Origin: Sorex araneus | Lineage: Eukaryota > Chordata > Mammalia > Eulipotyphla > Soricidae | Reading direction: 5' to 3' | Assembly (NCBI RefSeq): GCF_027595985.1 | Contig: NC_073302.1 | Coordinates: 280,829,116 to 280,893,115 of the forward strand | DNA length: 64,000 nt | In this document: piece by piece, positions 24,530-34,874 of the stretch | Position numbering within the stretch: the stretch's first letter is position 1 | Layout of the letters: the number at the start of each line of letters is the position of its first letter | Made by a program: the position numbers and the translations under genes | The notes under the pieces: model-generated | Databases searched by the model: none | The model's input: the letters and a program-made list of their open reading frames with translations, nothing else | What the model was told of the DNA's origin: nothing

Positions 24530-24700
24530 TGGGCTGGAGTGATAGCACAGCGGGTAGGGCATTTGCCTTGCATGTGGCCGACCCGGTTTTGATTCCCAGC
24601 ATCCCATATGGTTGACTGAGCACCACAAGGGGTAATTCCTGAGTGCAGAGCCAGGATTGACCCCTGTGCACCACTGGGTGTGACCCAAAAAGCAAAAAAA
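24530..24700 (+). mobile_element. Type A SINE, young
   Basis: Near-consensus copy with a tail of 11-12 A. The TSD is a perfect 14-bp AAAAATCAGAAAGT at 24516-24529 and 24701-24714. The body has GGTTGACTGAGCACCACAAG. Confidence 0.95.
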
Positions 24701-25029
24701 AAAAATCAGAAAGTCATTATCGATATTTCCTTTTATTATTGTCACCAGCACGGTGGCTTTGTGGAGCTTCTAGGGATGTTCTCTTTCATTTCTAGCTCAA
24801 CGATTCTTCCCACACTCCGCCCTTACAGTGAACAGTGTGAGATACTCTTTTTGTAGAATACTGTGGGAATTTTGCTCATCAGACAACCTGGACTCTTTAC
24901 TTCTAAGCAGATGAACATGCATTGCATTGTCCATGTAACTGTCCATCAGGGCATTTTATAACTCTTAAAAAGTAGTATGTGAAGATACAAATATTTGTAT
25001 TAATTTTGAGTCAAGGCTTTATCTACATT

Positions 25030-25196
25030 GTTTTGGTTTTGGTTTGGTTTTTGCCACATCCTACATTACTCAGGGATTACTCTTGGCTTTATGCTCAGGG
25101 GTCACTGCTGGTGGTACATAGAGTGATGGGGATCAAAACCATGCCAGTCTTGTGCAAAGCAAGCTCCATGCTCACTAAACCATCTCTCTGGGCCCA
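25030..25196 (-). mobile_element. Old type A SINE
   Basis: GGTTTTTGCCACATCC tail side, GGGATTACTCTTGGCTTTAT body, GGGGATCAAAACCATGCCAG B-box antisense and CCATCTCTCTGGGCCC head end. Confidence 0.82.
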
Positions 25197-25305
25197 GCTC
25201 CCCCTAAACTGAACTCTCAGCATATTCCTTGAAGGAACAGCTCAAATGACTACAGATCTAATGATCTGGCCTTGATGGGGAATAGATTTTATGTCTATGT
25301 TTAGC

Positions 25306-26480
25306 TGTAGGATCACATTGGTTTGTCCTTTCCACCTTGCCACAGGGATCTTAGGTTTATTGTGTTACTCCCATCACAGTGCTCCCATTCCTCTGTGTTT
25401 ACTTGTTACCTCTTACTTTGTGCTCTGTTGACTTGTAAATATTGTCTTTTTCTTCTCCTTATGTCCTTTGCATAGTTAATTCAGAGCAATATCCTTATAG
25501 TATGCACACAAGAAGAGAGTTAATTCCATGCTTTCATAGCTTGGGAGTAAATTGACTGAATGATATTTGCCTTCTGGATATCTGTTCTTTCGACTTAAGC
25601 CTCAGTTGCCCTTACTTCCTAGCATCCCAAAAGCAGGGTCCCAACGACAGACTGGATAGACCCAGGGCAAGCTGTGAGCTATGTACTACCCTGGCATCAA
25701 AATGGGCCTGGCCAAAGTGCCATAATGCTTAACTATAAGGTAAGAACATGATCATGGACAAATTCTATCATTATCCAAAACGTAATAACTAGTTTTCGAC
25801 TCTGCTAGGGTTATTAATCTGGCCTGAGCACTATAGTCTGAGTCTGTGAAAAGATGTTTCCAGGAGAGCCACCCAACAAGCACAATGTATCTCTTACTGT
25901 GTCCATAGAAAATAATTAATATTAAGAAGTAGAATTAAGATGTGAAGTTATTGGCCTAAGGAGAGAAGAGGAATACCCCTACGTGGGGTTTCCACCCTTG
26001 AGCCTGATGGGCGGTCAAGAAGGGATTTCTTTTATTGATTTTGCTACCAGACTGGGTGGAGCATCTATCCCCATGTTGGGGAGTTGAAGAGAGTTGGAGA
26101 GCAGGGCAGCAAGATGGAGAACGGAGAGACTAGCAAAGGGCGGGGGCCAGAAGAAGAAGAATGTAGAAGAAGAATACAGGAGCAGGTTCTTGAAGAGAGA
26201 GAGCCCAGGCTGTGAGGGGGAGTGCGGAGAGATGAGCGGGAGAGACAGGAGGAGACGGAATGAGGGGCAGGGTGAGACTAGAATGGGGGCCTTAGAGAGA
26301 CTGGAACAGGCACGTGGGGAGAATGGAATACACAGCAACTGACCAACCAACCGGCTTGACTCTCCTTCGTGTGCCCTTGACATGAACTGCCCCGGGTGGG
26401 GGGGTGGCGTGAGACCACCCAACCAGGACAGCGAGGCAGAGAGACGCGGGGGCCTTCCCTCGCTACCTGGAGAGAATACA
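25306..26480 (+). mobile_element. Solo LTR 2
   Basis: An 1175-bp unit starting TGTAGGATCACATT and ending GAGAGAATACA, flanked by TTTAGC (25300-25305) and CTTAGC (26481-26486), a 6-bp duplication with one mismatch. It shares the 5' half with LTR 1 and most of its length with LTR 3, including the purine-rich block at about 26085-26300. At the place where LTR 3 has AATAAA this copy reads GAATACACAG, a lost poly(A) signal. The 164-codon minus-strand and 82-codon plus-strand frames inside are chance frames. Confidence 0.87.
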
Positions 26481-26486
26481 CTTAGC

Positions 26487-29400
26487 AATTTTCTATGATT
26501 TTTCATCATCTTCTTTGACTTAGCAAGTGGATGTTGTACCCCTTAAAGCTCATGTGACTATGGTTTAAAATTGTTACACGTGCAACTTAAATGTCTAAAC
26601 TGAATTACCAAGTACAGTCACCTTCTCTTCAATACCCAAGATTGTTTTCAGTTTATAGTTAAATATCGGAGATGCGTCAGAGTGTGAAATAGAAAGTTCC
26701 TGGAGTTGAGTGATCTTCCTGTCTCTCTTCCTCTCCATGTGACCCAGAATAGGGCTCTGCACCTACACGGAACTGCTTTTCAGAATATCAGCTGAATTTC
26801 TAGTTGATATCAGCAAGATTGATATGGAATTTGTTTTATAGACAGGCATTCACTTGTCGTATCCCTTGCTATAAAGAAGAGAAAAGGTTCCACTAGATTT
26901 TGCAAAAATCTCCACATAAATAAAGCTTTCCCAAGGCAGTGTACTTACACTGGCAAACTTTACTTGACAAGTGAGCTGCCACAAGTTCCCCGCTGAAAGG
27001 AGTAACGATACTACTGTCCAACAAAAACTGTATGACTTGCTAAGTCTCTTCTTCTCCATTGTCAACAATTCTGTTGAGACTCTCACAAGTGTCTTGTGTC
27101 ACTGTGCCTCTTGGATAAGAGTTTCCTACAATCTCTCATTTTGCAAAGAAAAACACTCCAAATATGTTATGCTTTACACGTAGGTTTTGAATGTCTTGAA
27201 TCATATGTTGAGTATGACCTGTAGTATACAGGCAAATGATTCTTAGTATTTATTTCTGGAAGAAAATTCTAAATATGAAGTTATTATTCTTAATATTGCA
27301 TCCTATCTTTCTCACTTAATGTATGCATTTTTCAAAATACAGGCATAATTTATATTTTAAAATTTAATGAATTACATCCCTAAACCTATAAATGTATTAG
27401 ATTATATATGTGTTTATATAGACTGTTTATTGTATATGTATGTGTGTGTTCATAAGTTAATGGTTTTAGACTGTATTTTACCCTTTTCTTCAAATAATAG
27501 GATTTTATTAATTTTATTATTATGAGTAATGTATACATAAGAGAGTATATAATATATGTCCCCGAAATGACCTAATACAATTTTACTTAAAGATAAAATT
27601 AAGGAAGTTCTCTCATACCACTTAACTGTACTCTATTTATCGATCTCTTTTACAATTCTTTTGTCTTATATTAAGAGTTACTCAAAAACAAACTAAATAT
27701 ATCAGACAGAAACATCAGTTTTTGCTTAAATAGTACCATGTATATATATATATATATATGTTTTTAACTTATTACTGACATTTATTTAATGTTAGTGCAG
27801 ATAAAAGCACCAATTCTTAGTAGCTCTGTAATATTTATTTTGTATTGTGTGTATGTGAGTTCAAATGTGCACTCATGAAAATAAATATAAAAAAAAACTC
27901 CCACTTTTCTATGCCTTGTGATTTAGCTTGGAGAGACAGACACTTAAATACTTGGCAATAACTAATGTCAGAGAGTGATAAAAAGGCATTCAAAAAGTAA
28001 AAAAAAAGGTAAGAGGATTCAAAATGTGTTTGCTAGCTTCTGCCAGGGAACTATTGAAGGGTCTTCTGAGACTGTGGCAGTTGGAGGGTCTCCTAAAGGA
28101 AGTAAGCTATACAACCACAAAGAGACTTGCATCACAGAATGGTATAAAAAAAATAAAAATAAGACCAGACCCAAAGTTTAGGAATCAAGAGGTTCAAATA
28201 TTTATACAACCAAGTTTCACTGGGGACACAGTGAACAAAGATGCAGTGAAGAATCCTGGAATTGAAATCTAAAAATATATTAGATTAAACTCAGGTGGGC
28301 ATTTTAGAATATTTTTATTACTTGTCTTTTATACTGAGGAATAATATATATAAATGGTGTCTTGATTAAGTTTGCAAGTGTACTTGAGAGAAACATCCTG
28401 ATCTGATGTCTACTTTCATAGGAACATTAGATGCCCTATTTAAAAATAGCTTGTTTAATGGTAATCCAGGAACCAAGAGTGAGAAGATAATTTTAGAAAT
28501 TCATATAAAAATGATAATAACTGGTACAAAAACACTGTGAGATACTGTGCTGATACACAAAACACTGTGAAGTTTGGTTCTTATCTCTATAAATTGCCAC
28601 GAAAGCCTACATGACATAATAATCTATATGGCACTCAGAATTTAAAATAAAAATTGCTGTTAGGTCTACAACTTCTGGTCACATGTCAAAAGATAGAGCT
28701 TCAAGGGACATAGCAATTTTTTATTTGGAATCAGCGATGTTCAGGATAACTGTACCAATTCATATAAACTGATAACTGTATGTACAATTATGGAGAGGAA
28801 GAATGCAAACTATGTGGAATTAGCTGTGATTAGGGACAATAGAAGGGGTAGCTTAGAAACAACCACAGCACTTGGAAAAGGAAATAAATGTGAATTATTA
28901 AGGGTAGGACTGAGTGGCAGTGAATAGTTTGACTTTTCAACTACTATGAACTTGGTATTTCAACAATCTTTAAAGGATATAGGTCTAAAACTGGGGAAGA
29001 TTACTTAGGGAGCTATCCTGAAATTTATAATATTTATGACTAATGCAAAATTAAATAATTTTATTGGATAAAATAACTCCCATCAATAATTATACTAAAA
29101 TACAGTGGAGAATAGACTTTGAGTTCTATATATAGTTAAAGGACAAATGTCTACTTCAGTTTTCAGAGAAACAGTATTATCTGAAAATTTATTGTCCAAA
29201 AATGGTTTACTTGCTTTTTATTTTCCATCTTCCAGATGTCAATTTCACATCTTGACATTATGCAAGCATATACTTGTCATTTCCATCGGAAGAACAACAG
29301 TTTTGATTTATGCATATAATCCAACATCATAGCACCTGGTAAGAAGAATAATAAAAGACAAAAGTTCACTTGAAAAAAATCTCTTCTCAATGATGACTAT

Positions 29401-29691
29401 AAATTATCAATTTCCTACCTCTCAAACACCACATTCATCAAGTTCATTTGAGGATCACCATAAAATTTTCAAAAATTGGAATATCAGACAAATATTAAGA
29501 CTTCAGTTTTAATTCCTTTGAAACATCCTGACCCAAACCCTTTATTTGTTTCCTGTTTGTACACATTCATATGTGTATCTACTGTATTGCACCCCCACAA
29601 ACCCGCCAAGTTAAATTTTGCCTAGATTCTGGAGTTTTTATGTGATGTCCCTTTGAGCAAAGGACGTCTTCCCTTTCTATGAATCCATCCT
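26487..29691. other. Largest repeat-poor stretch of the window
   Basis: About 3.2 kb with no confident mobile element apart from a TA array at 27741-27760. Sequence at 26840-27180 is less AT-rich than its surroundings. There is no splice-site/ORF combination I can support as an exon. Confidence 0.5.
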
Positions 29692-29872
29692 GGGGCCAGA
29701 GTGATAGTTCCTCAGGACGGCTCTTGCTTTGCAGCAAGCCAATGGGATTTGATCCCTAGTATCCCAGGAAGTCCCAGGAGTGATCCCTAAGTGCAGAGTC
29801 AGGAGTAAATCCTGAGCATTATTGGGTGTGGCCCCCAAACCAAAAACAAACAAGCAAACAAAAATCTACCCT
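29692..29872 (+). mobile_element. Type A SINE, diverged
   Basis: TGGGGCCAGAGTGATAGTTC head, GGGATTTGATCCC B-box region, CCCAGGAGTGATCCCTAAGT body, CCCCCAAACCAAAAACAAAC tail. Confidence 0.87.
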
Positions 29873-30005
29873 GCAAGTTTCCTTTGTTATGGTAACAAAA
29901 ATAAAGAAATAAAATTCAACACTTAGTTCAAGACTTAAAACAATACAGATTCATGGCCAAATAATTCTGTTCTGAAAGTCATTAGTCCTAGTTGCCTCAT
30001 TTGCT

Positions 30006-30182
30006 CTTTTTTCTTTTGTTCTTTTTGGGTCACACAGAGCAATGCACAGGATTTACTCCTGGCTCAGGCACTCAGGAATTACTCCTGGTGGAGCTAGGGG
30101 GACCATATGGGATGCTGGGAATCAAACTCAGGTCGGCTGTGTGCAAGGCAAACACCCTACCCGCTGTGCTATCGCTCCAGCC
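30006..30182 (-). mobile_element. Type A SINE
   Basis: TTTTTGGGTCACACAGAGCA at the tail side, GGAATTACTCCTGGTGGAGC body, AGGTCGGCTGTGTGCAAGGC and GTGCTATCGCTCCAGCCCC head. TSD CCTCATTTGCT (29995-30005) versus CCTCACTTGCT (30183-30193). Confidence 0.93.
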
Positions 30183-30454
30183 CCTCACTTGCTTTTTTTT
30201 TTTTTAATTTCTCTGCTCTGTGATTAATAGGGAAGAGAATAGGAAGTTAGTTTCCAGTATCAATTGCCTGGGGTCTCAATAAGAAACACTCAGTTCTTTG
30301 CCAAATGTTATCAAATTTGCCCTTCTTTCAACAGGGCACTATCTTTTCTTCTCCTGAAAGATTCTTTCTGAACTTTGTAGAGGCCCTGGACATTTGGAGA
30401 CTCTCACACTTCTGTGTCCCTTCTCTCCACAGGCAGAAAATTTCTCTGCTTCAA

Positions 30455-30850
30455 ATAGTGGTTCTGATGCTATCTCATTGTTTTGATTTGCAACTGCCTG
30501 GTGATTAGTGATATAGAGCATTTTTTCATGTGCCTTTTGGCCATTTGTATTTCCTTTTTGAGGAAATTTCTGTTCATTTCTTCTCCCCATTTTTTGATGG
30601 GATTGAAAGATATTTTTCTTGTACAGTTCTACTGGTGTCTTGTATATCCTAGATATTAATCCCTTACCAGATGGGTAAATATTCTTTCCCATTCCATGGG
30701 CTCTATCTGTATTTTGGTCACTGATTCATTTGAGGTGCAGAAGCTTCTTAGCTTAATGTAGTCCCATTTATTTATGTTTGCTTCTATTTGCTTGGTCAGT
30801 GGTGTTTCATTCTTAAAGATGCTTTTAGCTTCAATGAGATGACACTTTCT
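30455..30850 (-). pseudogene. L1 ORF2 C-terminal region, decayed
   Basis: On the minus strand, two overlapping frames (30339-30692 and 30656-30991) carry typical L1 ORF2 C-terminal sequence: NINKWDYIKLRSFCT, then EWERIF, and in the other frame [19 protein letters not shown] followed by [10 protein letters not shown] frameshift near 30660-30690 separates them. ORF2 encodes the endonuclease/reverse transcriptase; only the C-terminal portion remains, so it is non-functional. The boundaries are approximate. Confidence 0.85.
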
Positions 30851-31189
30851 TTTCCCATTATTACTAGAATGAATATTCCCTGCAAGGCTACCCATGGAAT
30901 AAATTTTGCATTCACAATATGAGACAGAAGTTCTAATAATTCCTTTCCACCCCTGCCAGTCTGCATAATCACAAAGGTGTTCCTGTGTCATGTTCTACAT
31001 TTTAGCCAACAGTGCTAAAAATATTCCTTTGCTACGACTGCTACAGGGTGAAAACCTTATGACATAATTTATCAGACATGGCTATAGTTTTTCCCCTTGT
31101 TTTTACTTTCAATAACACTCAGAACTCTTCCCTTCAAAATTGAACCTGACAGCTGTAAACCAGAGATTTTTTTTTTAATTCAATCATCA

Positions 31190-31382
31190 TCCTCCACCCC
31201 TCTTGGAGTACCCGGCAACCTACCGAGAATATCTCGCCCACACGGCAGAGCTTGGCAAGCTACCCATGGCGTATTCAATACGCCAAAAACAGTAACAGTA
31301 AGTCTCACAGTGGAGGTGTTACTGGTGCTTGCTCGAGCAAATCGATGAGCAACGGGATGACAGTGACAGTGACAGTGATATA
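31190..31382 (+). mobile_element. Type B SINE, head missing
   Basis: Starts at CCTCCACCCCTCTTGGAG, just after the position of the B-box, so the tRNA-like head was lost by 5' truncation. It has both GGCAA units, GTCTCACAGTGGAGGTGTTA and the tail CGAGCAAATCGATGAGCAAC then GACAGTGACAGTGACAGTGA. Confidence 0.92.
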
Positions 31383-31395
31383 ATCACCTTAAGGT

Positions 31396-31500
31396 ATAAT
31401 AACAAAGCTTTCATATTTGAGTTTCAATCATACAACGTCAAACACCCATTCCTCCACCAGTGCACATTTTCCACCACCAGTGCCCCATTTCCAACCCTCC
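31396..31500 (-). mobile_element. L1 3' UTR fragment, antisense
   Basis: CATTCCTCCACCAGTGCACA, then TTTTCCACCACCAGTGCCCC, is the reverse complement of the L1 3' UTR motif. It abuts a sense L1, giving an inverted arrangement. Confidence 0.75.
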
Positions 31501-31529
31501 CCCTGACTCCATGGAACACTAGAGAGACT

Positions 31530-31914
31530 AACACACATTCAAAAGAACAAAAGCAACCAGTGTTGTCGTGGATGTGGGGAGAAAGGGACATTCTTTCACT
31601 GTTGGTGGGAATGCTGACTGGTCCAGCCTTTTTGGAAAGCAATATGGACATTCTTTCAAAAACTAGAAATTGAGATTCCATATCACCCCATAATACCACT
31701 TGTGGAAATATATCCCAAGGGTGCAGAAAAGCACAGTGGAAATGACCTCTGCACCTGAATGTTCATTGCAGCGCTGTTCAAAATAGCCAGAATCTGGAAA
31801 CAACCCAAGTGCATGAGAACAGATGACTGGTTAAAGAAACTTTGGTACATTTCCACAATGGAGTACGATGCAACTGTAAGGAAAGACAAAATTATAAAAT
31901 TTACTTATAAGTGG
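31530..31914 (+). mobile_element. L1 ORF2 3' end, part 1 (interrupted)
   Basis: GTCGTGGATGTGGGGAGAAA, then CACTGTTGGTGGGAATGCTG, CATTGCAGCGCTGTTCAAAA and CACAATGGAGTACGATGCAA, the conserved 3' part of L1 ORF2 and its downstream sequence. It stops at TTATAAGTGG (31905-31914), one copy of a 10-bp duplication, and resumes at 32393. Confidence 0.88.
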
Positions 31915-32392
31915 ATCACTGTATCACTCTGCGCCAGGCTGTTTTCACTCTGGGTGCCCTAGAGGGGGGCGGGTGAGAACCCTCCCCACCTCAAGGGACT
32001 CAGCCCTGGTAGCCAAGGTCTACTACCCAACCGCCGCCATGCTCCAGGCCACTTTCCAGACACATTATAAGACACTTCTTACCCATTTTGTATAATTACC
32101 ATAGCATATTTGATGGAGTTCAGAAAGTAGGCAACAAATAATAGAGAATAATATATATGTATATGTATAATAATATGTATATGTATGTGTATATATATAT
32201 ATGTATATATATGTGCCTCCTGCACAGGCAGAGCCTGGAAAGCTACCCATGGCGTATTCTATATGCCATAAACTGTAACAATATGTCTCATTCCCCTGAC
32301 CTGAAAGAGCCTCCAATCGTTGGAAAAGATGAGTAAGGAGAGGCTGCAAAAATCTCAGTGATAATGTCAATGACACAGTGATATAGTGACGT
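31915..32392. mobile_element. Inserted RTE-tailed composite with tails at both ends
   Basis: A 478-bp insertion into an L1, flanked by perfect TTATAAGTGG copies (31905-31914, 32393-32402). The left end, read on the minus strand, ends AGAGTGATACAGTGAT, like other RTE-type tails. The right half reads on the plus strand: the inner type B body (GGCAGAGCCTGGAAAGCTAC), then CTCATTCCCCTGACC, a long-tail variant, ending CACAGTGATATAGTGAC. The left body (31930-32080) is GC-rich and not recognised. A TA-rich stretch (32145-32210) lies in the middle. Confidence 0.75.
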
Positions 32393-32402
32393 TTATAAGT
32401 GG

Positions 32403-32925
32403 TTAGACATGGAAAGAATCATGCTAAGTGAAATGAGTTAGAAAGAGAGGGACCGACATAGAATGACTGCACTCATAGCATTATATGAGACTGACAACCA
32501 AGGACAGTAGACACAAGGGCCAGGTGTATTTCTCCACAGTTGGAAGTCTATTGCATGAGCTCGGGGAGAAGGCAGCTGGAATAGAGAAGGGATCACTAAG
32601 ACAATGATGGTTGGAGGAACCATTCAGAATGTCAGATGTGTGCTGAAAATAAATAAAGGACCAAACGTGATAGCCTCTCAGTATCTACATTGTGAACCAT
32701 AATGCCCAAAAGTAGAGAGAGAGTATGGGGGAAATTGTCTGCCATAGAGGCTGCTGGGGGGGGGGAGTTGGAAAGAGGGTGGTATACTGGGGACATTGGT
32801 GGTGGAGAATGTGCACTGGTGGAGGGATGGGTGTTCAATCGTTGTATGACTGAAACTCAAACACGAGAGTTTTGTAACTGTATCTCACAATCAAAAATAA
32901 CCAAATAAAACAAAAGTGGTTCTGA
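32403..32925 (+). mobile_element. L1 3' end, part 2
   Basis: Resumes the interrupted L1 with CATGCTAAGTGAAATGAGTT, and ends in the family's 3' UTR: GGACATTGGTGGTGGAGAAT, GCACTGGTGGAGGGATGGGT, then TTTTGTAACTGTATCTCACA and an A-rich tail. A 10-bp G run is at about 32756-32765. Confidence 0.9.
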
Positions 32926-33130
32926 TAGATTTGGCTGACCCACAAAACTCAGAACAATCTTCTCATTTTAAGAATTATGAGGCTGGAACAGTGAAAATTC
33001 ATAACTTTATCTATGCAAATCCCTTCGCCATTCTCAGATTCCAAAGATTTTGGGTGTGAAATTAGAGGATTTATCCATGAATGCACACCAGTTCCCTCTG
33101 ACTTACTTTCAGACTCTGACATTTCCTGTC

Positions 33131-33312
33131 TTTTTTTCAGCTGTTTTGTTTAGTTTTGTGAGCCATGCCAGGTAGTGCTCTGGGCTTCTTCCAGGTCCTT
33201 TGCTCAAGATAACAGGTGGTCCTTGGGGGTCTATATATGGAGCCAGGGTTTGAACCATTTTGGCTGCATGCAAGGCAAGTGCCTTAACACATGTACCATG
33301 TCTCCAGTCTCT
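33131..33312 (-). mobile_element. Old SINE
   Basis: Minus-strand order: TTTTGTGAGCCATGCCAGGT, GGAGCCAGGGTTTGAACCAT (B-box antisense), GGCTGCATGCAAGGCAAGTG, CATGTCTCCAGTCTC (head). Confidence 0.78.
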
Positions 33313-34144
33313 TGGGTAGCCATAAAATTCACAATTTACCATCCAAAATGCACTGAGTATTTTCAACATTTTTTACTAGAAATCCTAAAGCAATATCCAA
33401 TTATGCTTGATAATTTAGCAAAGAAATATGAACATCACTGCAATTATAAATAACTCATTTAAAAATATTTGACAATAGAGAGAAATGATATGACAGTAAA
33501 TAGCTACTTCTATTGTTTTGATAAGATACCTATATAAGACAATAGAAAATATTTATACATATATGCCTACATACACATGCATCATGCATATCCATATATA
33601 GATTCCTGTGTGCCTAAAATATAAATATATACATATTTATGTACTTAGTGTGTTGATAATCATAAGCACCCAATGCCCATCTTTTTATTGTAATTATATA
33701 TCATAATTTACATAAACATAAATCATCATCATTGTGACAATATTCTTTAACAATACATAATAAATAAAGTACTGTAATAATATCTGGTTTGTTGTGTCTA
33801 TGTGTACATTTTCTAGAAATCTAATAAGAGGGGGAAAGTTATATACATTTTGAAGCTGTTTGGAATTTCTAATTTTTTTTTATTATCTCACTTTAAAAGC
33901 CAAGGTAGAAGTAGTTTAAACTTGCTTATGAATTGTGAACATAAGAGGAAAATGGTACCATAATTCAAAAAAAAACAGAATATAATCATAAAGAGGTGGA
34001 AGTCATTAACATGATTAAATGTTACCTCACCATACTCCTCAATAAGAGTGAAACACTTAGTTCTAATTAGCAGATACTCTGGATAAAACAAAATAAGAAA
34101 GCAGTTTAAGTAGTTATCTATTAATTCTTTTATTTGTAAGTTTA
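33313..34144. other. AT-rich intergenic DNA
   Basis: No recognisable feature; several TA-rich patches at 33545-33640. Confidence 0.5.
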
Positions 34145-34154
34145 ATATGTTCAT

Positions 34155-34366
34155 TTGCTCGAGCAGGCACCAGTAACTGGTGTTACAAATACAGTAACAT
34201 TAACAGGTCTCATTCCCCTGACCCTGAAAAGAGCCTCAAATCGTTGGTAAAAAACGAGTAAGGAGAGGCTGCTAAAATCTCAGGGTTGGGATGAATGGAG
34301 ATGTTGGAGACGTTACTGGTGCCCAATCAAGTAATCCATGAATAACGGGATGATAGTGATACAGTG
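34155..34366 (+). mobile_element. RTE-tailed insertion with inverted 5' segment
   Basis: A 212-bp insertion between copies of ATATGTTCAT (34145-34154 and 34367-34376). It opens with TTGCTCGAGCAGGCACCAGT, the antisense of the shared RTE-like segment, then runs in sense through CTCATTCCCCTGACCCTGAA, GGAGAGGCTGCTAAAATCTC and GAGACGTTACTGGTGCCCAA to GATGATAGTGATACAGTGAT. The 5' inversion resembles products of twin priming known for L1. Confidence 0.8.
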
Positions 34367-34387
34367 ATATGTTCATGAAAGACAATA

Positions 34388-34500
34388 ACTATTATTATTT
34401 TTTAATGTTTAAATGAATCAAAGTGAGATACAGAATTACAAAGTTGTCTGTAATTGAGTTTTGGTCTTATAATGTTCCAATACCCATCTCTAAAAAGAGA
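34388..34500 (-). mobile_element. L1 3' terminal fragment
   Basis: TTTAAATGAATCAAAGTGAG, then ATACAGAATTACAAAGTTGT, is the reverse complement of the L1 3' terminus. Only about 110 bp is recognisable. Confidence 0.65.
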
Positions 34501-34792
34501 ATAATTAAACTTTCAAGGTCTACCACAGGAAGGGGGGGGGAAGCAGTAACACTCTGTCATTTAAAAACATGACCACAATAACTTGATGACCTAATTTCAG
34601 ATTATTTCCTGTGCCTTTGTGTCTGCTCTCAGTTTAGCTTTGTGTCTGTTTCCTTGTCTGTTTCCATCTTCACTATCAATCTAGTTCTTGTTTTGAGGTA
34701 TCCAGGATTGAATCCAGGTAAATAAAGTTTGTGCAACACATGATCAACTTTTTCAGCATCAGTACAATTTTGTTATCATATTTCTATCTCTC

Positions 34793-34859
34793 ACAATGGA
34801 GACGTTACTGGTGCCCGCTTGAGCAAATCAATGAGCAATGTGATGACAGTGCTACAGTG
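34793..34859 (+). mobile_element. Tail-only RTE-type insertion
   Basis: A 67-bp insertion carrying only the shared tail: CAATGGAGACGTTACTGGTG, CCCGCTTGAGCAAATCAATG, then GATGACAGTGCTACAGTG. Flanking duplications are ATATTTCTATCTCTC (34778-34792) and ATATTTCTGTCTCTC (34860-34874), 14 of 15 identical. It shows this short tail can end up as an insertion of its own. Confidence 0.85.
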
Positions 34860-34874
34860 ATATTTCTGTCTCTC

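Noticed and set aside
31396-31914. Antisense and sense L1 pieces as one tails-outward insertion
   Set aside because: No matching duplication found around 31396-32925, and the left piece lacks a T-rich tail; two separate insertions are simpler.
32145-32212. TA-rich tracts (also 14659, 27741 and 37272) as replication origins
   Set aside because: Simple TA microsatellites common in AT-rich mammalian DNA; nothing else supports an origin.
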